Below, one piece after another: positions 1 to 6,211 of a stretch of DNA of 8,611 nt. The DNA comes from a bacterium (GTDB lineage Bacteria > JAGOBX01), in NCBI GenBank assembly GCA_029551925.1, contig JAKPEO010000105.1:1-8611 (forward strand), read 5' to 3'. How positions within the stretch are numbered: the stretch's first letter is position 1; each line of letters starts with the position of its first letter. The position numbers and the translations under genes are program-made. The notes under the pieces were generated by a model that was not told where the DNA came from, did no database searches, and saw only the letters and a program-made list of their open reading frames with translations.

Positions 1-2124
1 TAAATACGATTCCCAATTATTTGTATCAGGCTGATTATATCGATATAAACGATAGCCAGCTAAATGCGTGTCGCCGAGGCCGAGAGCATTGCCGTTTTCA
101 TCAAGCGTTGGTTTTGTCCAATATAAAGTTATTTGTCCAGAAACAGATGTATCCACATTATATATACTCGGCGCTGCAGGCGCTATCGTATCTGCATTTA
201 ATCCAGTATCAACTATTCCCAATAGATACGGCGACCAGATAATTGCTCCACCACCAGTATTTTTTATCTTCACAGCTATGGCGCTACTATCAGTTGTATG
301 CCAGTAATTACGACTAAAATCAAAATAATTTGTTGTTAAATTCCACACTCCAGAATCTGGATTTATCGGCGATGTTTTAATATTATTCTTTACAAATGTA
401 TCTGCAATTGATGATGAACCTGCTATATATACTCCATACATATGATTTGAATCCGTAGTATTTTGAGAAAAATAATTGTTTGATGAATCTACTATATAAA
501 AACCATAATTATTATTTGAACTAATATTATTAGTTATAGTGTTATTATCTGAACTTGAAGAAAATAAAATGCCATTCTGCAGATTTTCATAAACTGTATT
601 ATTCTCAATAATATTATTGCTCGACGATGAAATATAAATACCATCTGCTATATTTCTTAAACTCATATTATTTGTTAATATGTTATCAATTCCATTATAA
701 ATTGAAATACCATTTTGCACATTTTCAAGAGTAGTATTGTTTGTCAATATATTATTATTTGCCGAAGAAAGATAAATACCGTTATACTCATTAGCAGAAC
801 TTATATTATTTACCAATATATTGTTATCCGAATTATTATATAAATAAATACCATCTTCACCGCAATTTCTTACCCAAACATTTTCTATTTGTGAACTATC
901 TATATTATTCCATGATATACCATAATAATAGTTTCTTATCTGTAAATTTTTGAGCAATAAACCAATCTGATTATCAGCATAAATACTCTTTTTATTCCCA
1001 ACTAATGAACTATCGTTTATATCAAGTATAGTTGATGTCGAATCCGCGCCGATCAACGAAATGCCGTCAGTATCTATTTCTACTGTTTCGCTGTATGTGC
1101 CAGCCGCTATATAAATCGTATCGTATGCAACAGCAGATTGTAATGCGCGCGTTATCGTTGCAAACGGATAAGTCTCTGAACCGTTGTTTGTATCACTGCC
1201 AGTCGCTGCGTTGACATACCAGTTTGGTCCATAATATGTTAATTTTTTATATGCCCAAAAGTTTGAACTGTTTCCAGCAAATGCGTAAATTGTATCGCCG
1301 GTTCCCGTGTATGCAAGCGCGCCGCCGTAAGCGACATTTTCTGGCGTAGTTTCTTTTGTATCCCATATGTTCGTATTAATATTATACGCCCAAAAATTAT
1401 TGGTATTAGCGCCACGAAAAGCATAAATAATACCATCGCCGGCATAGACAATACAAGCGCCGTATCCAACCGCCGCCGGCGTTGGCGCTTGACTTATCCA
1501 AGTATCATTAGAAATTGAATATGCCCAAAATGTATTACCGCTTCCGGCTGATCCGCCGAGCGCATAAACAGTATCTCCAAAACCCGGATATATCAAAGTT
1601 GAGCCATAATTCGTTGCAATCGGAATAGCCGTATTTGAAGTCCATGTATTTGCGCTTATCGAATATTTCCAAAATGTATTAGAATTATCGCCCATAAATG
1701 CGAAGATTGTATCTACGTCTACCGACGTTAACGAGCCGCCGCGCATTACATTGAGTGGCGTTGCTGCCAATGAAGTCCAAGAATCATTGCTTATTGAATA
1801 TGCCCAAAAATAATTAGAATTATTACCAGCTAACGCGTAAATAGTATCGCCGCTACCGGGATATACTAATGCGCCGCCCTCGTCAACATTCGCCGGCGTA
1901 TTTGCCTTAACAAACCAAGTATTAGCAGAAATAGAATATGCCCAAAAGTTATTTGATACTCCGCCTTTTAGCGCGTAAATAGTATCGTCTACGCAGGCAA
2001 AAGACGCGCCGTTACCAATTCCTGCAGGCGCCGAAGCGAGCGTTGACCAGCTCGCAAATACATTTTGCCGAAACCAAAATCCTGTTAAAAGAAAAAAGAT
2101 AATAAAAATAATTATTTTTTTCAT
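1..2124 (-). CDS. Large exported surface protein: kelch-like repeats, beta-helix and Fn3-like domain (C-terminus beyond window)
   Basis: A single frame is open for exactly 708 codons from ATG at 2124-2122 to the window edge, so the C-terminus is missing. Seen: residues 1-24 form a Sec signal peptide (MKK, hydrophobic stretch, likely cut after VFA24). Residues 25-292 hold six kelch-like repeats with recurring IYA and FWAY motifs. Residues 297-331 match the DUF1565 start (YVNAATGSD, then YPFATITRAL). Residues 401-582 are NosD-like beta-helix coils rich in Asn ladders. From about 648 a fibronectin-III-like strand pattern begins (APAAPS, then ITLYWTKP and GYRLYRY). A GGAG ribosome site four bases upstream supports this start. 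Family knowledge: such mosaics are secreted or surface-bound and often bind or cleave polysaccharide; no catalytic residues can be assigned here. The lost C-terminus may carry a sorting signal. The gene is divergent from everything else in the window. The frame is certain; the function is unknown. Confidence 0.93.
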   Translation of the reverse strand, partial: MKKIIIFIIFFLLTGFWFRQNVFASWSTLASAPAGIGNGASFACVDDTIYALKGGVSNNFWAYSISANTWFVKANTPANVDEGGALVYPGSGDTIYALAGNNSNYFWAYSISNDSWTSLAATPLNVMRGGSLTSVDVDTIFAFMGDNSNTFWKYSISANTWTSNTAIPIATNYGSTLIYPGFGDTVYALGGSAGSGNTFWAYSISNDTWISQAPTPAAVGYGACIVYAGDGIIYAFRGANTNNFWAYNINTNIWDTKETTPENVAYGGALAYTGTGDTIYAFAGNSSNFWAYKKLTYYGPNWYVNAATGSDTNNGSETYPFATITRALQSAVAYDTIYIAAGTYSETVEIDTDGISLIGADSTSTILDINDSSLVGNKKSIYADNQIGLLLKNLQIRNYYYGISWNNIDSSQIENVWVRNCGEDGIYLYNNSDNNILVNNISSANEYNGIYLSSANNNILTNNTTLENVQNGISIYNGIDNILTNNMSLRNIADGIYISSSSNNIIENNTVYENLQNGILFSSSSDNNTITNNISSNNNYGFYIVDSSNNYFSQNTTDSNHMYGVYIAGSSSIADTFVKNNIKTSPINPDSGVWNLTTNYFDFSRNYWHTTDSSAIAVKIKNTGGGAIIWSPYLLGIVDTGLNADTIAPAAPSIYNVDTSVSGQITLYWTKPTLDENGNALGLGDTHLAGYRLYRYNQPDTNNWESYL
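379..924 (-). repeat. Eight tandem beta-helix coils of about 23 residues (69 bp)
   Basis: Residues 401-582 divide into coils beginning with (Y/D/N)-G at residues 401, 424, 448, 471, 494, 517, 540 and 563, so the spacing is 23, 24, 23, 23, 23, 23 and 23. Most units follow the pattern N-G-I-Y-x-S-S-x-x-N-x-I-x-x-N-N-x-x-x-x-N. This is the Pbh1/NosD-type right-handed parallel beta-helix with stacked Asn ladders. The near-perfect period indicates growth by duplication of single coils. It lies downstream of the DUF1565 motif of the same protein. Confidence 0.85.
1249..2052 (-). repeat. Six kelch-like repeats (about 46 residues, 138 bp each) inside the surface protein
   Basis: Residues 25-292 repeat with a 45-48 residue period. 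IYA/IFA/VYA motifs sit at residues 49, 95, 140, 186, 233 and 279, FWAY-type motifs at 60, 106, 151, 199, 244 and 289, and a tryptophan closes most units (W70, W116, W161, W209, W254). Each unit reads roughly G-D-T-I-Y-A-L, a glycine, then N-x-F-W-A-Y-S-I-S and W. This resembles a kelch motif, so the segment may fold as a six-bladed propeller. The classic paired glycines are reduced to one in several units, so assignment to kelch rather than a related propeller repeat is inference. Confidence 0.8.
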
Positions 2125-2128
2125 AGTT

Positions 2129-2134
2129 CTCCCC
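2129..2134 (-). promoter_or_regulatory. Ribosome binding site of the surface protein gene
   Basis: On the minus strand GGGGAG lies four bases upstream of the ATG at 2124. The GGAG core is a standard Shine-Dalgarno match. It is the only clear Shine-Dalgarno site in the window and fixes the start, which also gives a complete signal peptide. Confidence 0.75.
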
Positions 2135-2551
2135 AGTTTTTCTAAAAAATAATTTTTAAAATAACCGTTTCATTTTGCAATACTATAAAAATTATATTAA
2201 TTTTTTTTACAAGATAAGGACATTATAAAAAGTATTTTGTTTTTGATATTTACTCTAAAACTAACTTTCGCAAAATTGAATACAAAGGGAAGATAATCAA
2301 TGTAATTTTATTTTTTTAGACTACAATTTGTAATTAGTTTTTAATATAAATTTTATAGTTAAAATAAATAATATAAATTCAGTAATACCAAAAGGTATCA
2401 CTTATAAAATAACTCTTTTTCATTCCGCAAAACGCAAAACATAGATTAGCACAATATAATATATTTTAACACATTTTTTTTTATTCGTCAATTATTTAAA
2501 AAAAAAATATTTTTTTTAAAATAATACATTTTGTTTTTTATTATTTTTTTA

Positions 2552-2580
2552 TTGATAATTTTTTATTTTGTTTGTATAAT
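2552..2580 (+). promoter_or_regulatory. Sigma70-type promoter upstream of the decayed gene
   Basis: TTGATA (2552-2557, five of six consensus bases) is followed after exactly 17 bp by a perfect TATAAT (2575-2580). Oligo-T tracts upstream could act as an UP element. Transcription would start near 2587, giving a leader of about 25 bases before the ATG at 2613. Such matches are commoner by chance in AT-rich DNA, but the spacing and the position just before a start codon support it. Its transcript might also read on into the operon at 3190, because no terminator is visible between them. Confidence 0.6.
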
Positions 2581-2612
2581 ATATTGATTTTTTAAAATTG
2601 AAAGAATATTTT

Positions 2613-3047
2613 ATGAAAAAGATAACTTTACAATGGGCTATTAATTCGCTTATTTTATCTTTAATTTTGATAATCTCGCTTTTTTAATATTGACTATATA
2701 ATATTTTGGCGGAAAGTTATCAGTATAATCTTTTGACTAATAATATTATGTCCGATTCGCGTGTATTAATTTTTGTTAAAAAGATAGGGGTATTAACTAT
2801 TTGCTATCACGATTAAAAGAAACTGTCAAGTCTTCAAAAGAATTCTTAGCCCGCGACTATGACCTGCGCACGAACTTCGGTATAAAAAAAGTAGTAGAAG
2901 AAAAAAATTGCTGGATTGACTTGTATGTTTAAGACACTGCAAATTCGTCGAAACGAGAATTAGTTTATTATAATGTTCCGCCAATTTATGATAAAAAACA
3001 GACAAATTGTTGGATTTCCAGATGAAAATATGTCAGAACAGCAATAG
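2613..3047 (+). pseudogene. Decayed membrane-anchored sensor protein remnant
   Basis: An ATG at 2613 opens MKK followed by a hydrophobic segment (a membrane anchor of about 24 residues), then stops at TAA 2685. Protein-like reading continues in pieces: around 2684-2718 in frame 2 (ILTI, then YFGGKLSV, interrupted by a stop), 2718 to about 2779 back in the first frame (YNLLTNNIMSDSRVLIF), 2780-2929 in frame 2 (RLKETVKSSKEFLARDYDLR), a TAA at 2930, then 3000-3044 in the first frame (RQIVGFPDENMSEQQ). Alternating frames plus stops indicate several small indels. A membrane anchor followed by an F-L-A-R-D-Y-x-L-R helix resembles extracellular double-Cache sensor domains of kinases or cyclases; that identification is tentative. 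No kinase or cyclase output domain remains, so the gene is truncated as well as frameshifted. Confidence 0.6.
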
Positions 3048-3097
3048 AACTATTTTTAAAATCCCCAAAGAATAAACCAAATTAAAAACAAAATAAT

Positions 3098-3126
3098 AGA
3101 ACAATCAATTTTAATACAATTATACT
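3098..3126 (+). promoter_or_regulatory. Possible operon promoter (weak)
   Basis: TATACT at 3121-3126 matches five of six -10 bases; the hexamer 17 bp upstream (AGAACA, 3098-3103) matches only half of the -35 consensus. Transcription would give a leader of about 58 bases before the ATG at 3190. An alternative, TTGTTG (3151-3156) with TATTAA (3174-3179) at 17 bp, would make the mRNA nearly leaderless. Neither is strong in this AT-rich background. Confidence 0.25.
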
Positions 3127-3189
3127 CTAAAAAAATTTAATAAAATATTTTTGTTGATTTATTAGTAAAAATTTATTAATCTAATTTTT

Positions 3190-4335
3190 ATGAATGTATT
3201 GTTAATAAATCACGAAAAGCCGCCGATTGGCGGCGGCGGCGGAGTTTTCACAAATTTACTTGGCAAAGGATTAGCCGCGCTCGGGCAGAAAGTATATTTT
3301 CTTACTATCGGCGCGCGTGATGATATTATCGAAGAAGCGTCGGGATATTTTGTGATTACAATAAATACCAACCGCAAAAATTACGCTAATATAAAATTCG
3401 ATAATTTTTTAAAATTTTTAATTAAATTTCCGAGCGCGATAAATCGAATAATTAAAGATTATAATATAGATATTGTCAATCCGCATTTTATACACACCGC
3501 TGGTTTGGCGAATTATTTGAGCGGCAATAAATTAAACTATATTATTTCAGCATTAGGCGCGGATATTTATGACCCAACGCGTTATAAATTCATCAGATTT
3601 TTTATGAATATGCTTAGCGAAAAAATATTGACAGATAGCTGCTATATAGTATTGTCAAGTCAAGATATGTATGAGCGCGCAGCCGCTAATTTTCCGCAGT
3701 TTAAAAGCAAACTTAAAATTATTCCACATTGTATAAACAAAGATTTGTATGTCAATTTAGATAAAAGCGAAAGCAAAAAAAAATTAAATTTAGATGCTGA
3801 AAAAAAAATAATTTTGACTGTTTGTAGATTGGTGGATCGTAAGAATTTGAATACAGCATTAGATGTGATTGCTGAATTAATCAAGCGCGGCTGCAATATT
3901 GAATATTTATTAATCGGCGCCGGTCCTCAAAAAAACGAATTAATGCAAAAATCCAAAATTTTAAATATTGCTAATTATATAAAATTTTTAAATTATATAA
4001 GCGACGAACAATTGCCATTATATTATTCAGCCGCTGATGTTTTCTTTTTACCATCGTATCACGAAGCTTTTGGTATCGCGGCGCTTGAAGCATTAGCTGC
4101 AAAAACACCAGCAGTTTGCTCGACCAACAGCGGCTGGTCAGATTTCATAATAAATTATAAAACAGGTTTTGTTTGCGATGATTTCGACGGCTATGTCAAT
4201 AAAATATATGAATTGATAACATATAAAAAATTATGGACTGAATTGTCAGAACAAGCAGCTGAATATGTATTAGAAAAATATGACTATCGTAATATTGCAA
4301 AAGAATATTTAAAACTTTATAATTCTGTTAAATAA
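3190..4335 (+). CDS. GT4-family glycosyltransferase (GT-B fold)
   Basis: This 381-residue protein probably transfers a sugar from a nucleotide-sugar donor to a glycan or lipid-linked acceptor at the inner face of the membrane. Seen: an N-terminal Rossmann start with a Gly-rich loop (I13 then G14-G18), as in GT4 enzymes; the C-terminal donor domain has VCRLVDRKNL at 211-220 (R213 and K218 fit the diphosphate-binding pair), GAGPQ at 243-247, and the family's E-x7-E signature in SYHEAFGIAALE (E292 and E300). The length is normal for the family and there is no signal peptide or clear membrane segment. The first of three tightly spaced genes, it ends 3 bases before the amidotransferase, which points to polysaccharide or glycoconjugate assembly. 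No Shine-Dalgarno site precedes the ATG. Donor and acceptor cannot be predicted. Confidence 0.9.
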   Translation: MNVLLINHEKPPIGGGGGVFTNLLGKGLAALGQKVYFLTIGARDDIIEEASGYFVITINTNRKNYANIKFDNFLKFLIKFPSAINRIIKDYNIDIVNPHFIHTAGLANYLSGNKLNYIISALGADIYDPTRYKFIRFFMNMLSEKILTDSCYIVLSSQDMYERAAANFPQFKSKLKIIPHCINKDLYVNLDKSESKKKLNLDAEKKIILTVCRLVDRKNLNTALDVIAELIKRGCNIEYLLIGAGPQKNELMQKSKILNIANYIKFLNYISDEQLPLYYSAADVFFLPSYHEAFGIAALEALAAKTPAVCSTNSGWSDFIINYKTGFVCDDFDGYVNKIYELITYKKLWTELSEQAAEYVLEKYDYRNIAKEYLKLYNSVK

Positions 4336-4338
4336 AAT

Positions 4339-6210
4339 ATGTGCGGCATCTGTGGATTTATCGGCGAAGGAAACAGAGATACTATTTTAGCAATGACTGA
4401 AATTTTGACGCATCGCGGACCTGACGAACATGGAATTTTTTATCAAGCCCCGATAGCATTAGGCCATCGTAGATTAAAGATTATAGATTTAACAACAGGT
4501 CAGCAACCGTTATTTTCTGCTGATAGAAATTTTGTAATTGTATTCAATGGCGAAATTTATAATTTTCAAGAATTGCGGAGAATGCTCGAAAAAAAAAAAT
4601 ATAAATTTTTTACAAATAGCGATACCGAAGTTTTATTATATTCATATATTGAATGGCGCGAAAAATGTCTTAAAAAATTTAATGGTATGTTCTCTTTTGC
4701 AATTTTAGATTTGCAAGACAAAAAACTTTTTGCAGCGCGCGATAGATTCGGGAAAAAACCGTTTTATTATTATTTTACGAATGATTTGTTTGTTTTTTCG
4801 TCAGAATTAAGTTCGCTTTTAAAACATCGGCGAATCCCTAAAAACATTAATCTTTCAGCATTACAGCAGTATTTATTTTTTGAATATATTCCGTCGCAGA
4901 ATTCAATAATTGAAAATGTCTATAAATTATCTGGCGGGCATTATTTGACGCTCGATTTTTCAAATAATTTTTCGATGAAAATTCAGGAATGGTGGCTGCC
5001 TGAATTTAAAGAAGAAGCGATAATAAAAAAAAATGAAAAAGATATAGAACAAGAATTTATTGAAAAACTCCGGGCAGCAACAGAGCGCAGATTAATAAGC
5101 GATGTGCCGCTCGGCGTATTTTTAAGCGGCGGTATTGATTCGAGCACAATTGTTGCCTTGATGTCCGAAAAAGTCAGAACTGAAAATATCAAGACATTTT
5201 CAATTGGTTTTGAAGAAAAAAGTTTTGATGAAAGCAATTATTCAAAAATTATTTCAAAACATTTTGGCACTGCGCATTATGAAAAAATTTTAAATCCGCA
5301 AATTATGATAGATATTATCCCTGAAATATTTAATAAATTAGACGAGCCATTAGCCGACCCTTCAATTATCCCGACTTATCTGCTCTCGAAATTTACAAGA
5401 GAATATGTGACAGTAGCATTAGGCGGCGATGGCGGCGACGAACTATTAGCCGGTTACGACCCATTTTTAGCGCATTATATTTTAAGAAATATTGTTATAC
5501 CAAAAAATATCTTGAATATGATAAATTTTATTAGCGAAAAAATTATTAGACCATCTGATGAAAATATGAGCGTTAATTTTAAAATTAGCCATTTATTGAA
5601 AGGATTGAATTATAAAACAGAATTACGCAATGAAATGTGGCTGTGCTCGTTTGATATTGCTGCGCAAAAGAAATTATTAAATTGTAAAATTAACGAAAAC
5701 GAAATATTAAAACCAATATTAGAATTAAAAACCGAAAATCTTACTATTATTCAAAAAGCGACTTTATGTTATATTAAGTTATATTTGCAAAATGATATAC
5801 TGACAAAAGTAGATAGAGCAAGTATGATGAATTCCCTTGAAGTGCGCGCGCCTTTTTTAGATGCTGAGTTTGCGGAATTTACTTTAAAATTGCCGGATAA
5901 ATATAAAATTCGTTTTGCTAATAGAAAATATATTTTAAAAAAATTAATGAAACGCAAATTGCCAGATGTTATATTGAATAGACAAAAAAAAGGATTCGGC
6001 GTGCCATTAGCGAAATGGTTCAAAAAAGAATTAAAAAATATATTGTTTGATTTTCTAATTTATTCTAAAATAAATAAAATTGAATTTTTTGATTATAATT
6101 ATATAAAAAAAATAGTGGAAGACCATTTATATCAAAAAAAAGATTATAGAAAAGAATTGTGGACATTATTAGTTTTTCATTTTTGGTATGAAAAAATAAA
6201 AAAAATATAA
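4339..6210 (+). CDS. asnB: Asparagine synthase (glutamine-hydrolyzing) / class II amidotransferase
   Basis: The family makes asparagine from aspartate, ATP and glutamine, or amidates another carboxylate such as a uronic acid in polysaccharide clusters. Seen in 623 residues: MCGICGF puts the glutaminase nucleophile Cys2 immediately after the initiator Met, which fixes the start; glutamine-site motifs follow (HRRLKIID 43-50, GQQPLF 54-59, NGEIYN 70-75, SDTEV 94-98, RDRFGKKPFY 134-143). The synthetase half has the PP-loop SGGIDSS (263-269), GGDGGDELLAGY (362-373), KVDRASMMNSLEVRAPFLD (490-508) and KKGFGVP (550-556). All expected catalytic motifs are present, and the length fits the longer AsnB/AsnO-type enzymes. 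The gene lies 3 bases after the glycosyltransferase and 1 base before the kinase gene, suggesting translational coupling; no Shine-Dalgarno site is visible. Next to a glycosyltransferase, glycan amidation is a real alternative to free asparagine synthesis. An 11-A run interrupts the glutaminase-coding part. Confidence 0.95.
   Translation: MCGICGFIGEGNRDTILAMTEILTHRGPDEHGIFYQAPIALGHRRLKIIDLTTGQQPLFSADRNFVIVFNGEIYNFQELRRMLEKKKYKFFTNSDTEVLLYSYIEWREKCLKKFNGMFSFAILDLQDKKLFAARDRFGKKPFYYYFTNDLFVFSSELSSLLKHRRIPKNINLSALQQYLFFEYIPSQNSIIENVYKLSGGHYLTLDFSNNFSMKIQEWWLPEFKEEAIIKKNEKDIEQEFIEKLRAATERRLISDVPLGVFLSGGIDSSTIVALMSEKVRTENIKTFSIGFEEKSFDESNYSKIISKHFGTAHYEKILNPQIMIDIIPEIFNKLDEPLADPSIIPTYLLSKFTREYVTVALGGDGGDELLAGYDPFLAHYILRNIVIPKNILNMINFISEKIIRPSDENMSVNFKISHLLKGLNYKTELRNEMWLCSFDIAAQKKLLNCKINENEILKPILELKTENLTIIQKATLCYIKLYLQNDILTKVDRASMMNSLEVRAPFLDAEFAEFTLKLPDKYKIRFANRKYILKKLMKRKLPDVILNRQKKGFGVPLAKWFKKELKNILFDFLIYSKINKIEFFDYNYIKKIVEDHLYQKKDYRKELWTLLVFHFWYEKIKKI
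4589..4599 (+). repeat. A11 homopolymer inside the amidotransferase gene
   Basis: Eleven consecutive A residues span the codons for Glu84 to Lys87 of the glutaminase domain. Runs of nine A also occur at 3775-3783, 3800-3808, 5025-5033 and 7547-7555 within the three operon genes. Runs of this length are prone to polymerase slippage; the reading frame as given is intact. Confidence 0.9.
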
Positions 6211-6211
6211 A

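Larger units (their letters stand above)
2125..2612. other. AT-rich divergent intergenic region
   Basis: This 488-base gene-free stretch separates the minus-strand surface protein gene from the plus-strand decayed gene. It is dominated by A and T tracts. On the minus strand, TATAAT hexamers lie at 2191-2196 and 2222-2227, about 70 and 100 bases upstream of the surface protein start, but neither has a recognisable -35 at 16-18 bp, so that promoter is unresolved. A good plus-strand promoter lies at 2552-2580. I see no coding signature, terminator or RNA gene here. A five-base-pair inverted repeat at 2385-2398 and a tandem CGCAAAA pair at 2426-2439 are too small to interpret. Confidence 0.7.

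Noticed and set aside
21-307. Two overlapping plus-strand open frames at the left edge
   Set aside because: They lie antisense to the long minus-strand gene, which has a clear signal peptide, repeats and domain matches; their translations show no recognisable features.
379-924. Regular 69-bp repeats as a CRISPR array
   Set aside because: The repeats are degenerate, have no spacers, and are explained by coding beta-helix coils in an open frame.
1032-1469. Short open frames on both strands within the propeller/beta-helix gene
   Set aside because: They are out-of-frame shadows of repeated coding sequence; the true frame is open through the whole stretch.
2385-2398. Small inverted repeat ATACC-AAAA-GGTAT as a terminator or operator
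   Set aside because: The stem is only five base pairs and no T run follows on either strand, so it is not a convincing terminator; one short palindrome in AT-rich DNA proves nothing.
2426-2439. Tandem CGCAAAA pair as possible regulator sites or an iteron
   Set aside because: Only two copies, and no third copy or replication context is visible.
3660-3896. Minus-strand open frame inside the glycosyltransferase gene
   Set aside because: Antisense shadow of a gene with complete GT4 motifs; the same applies to the minus-strand frames at 4983-5237, 5769-6023, 7273-7467 and 8158-8391.
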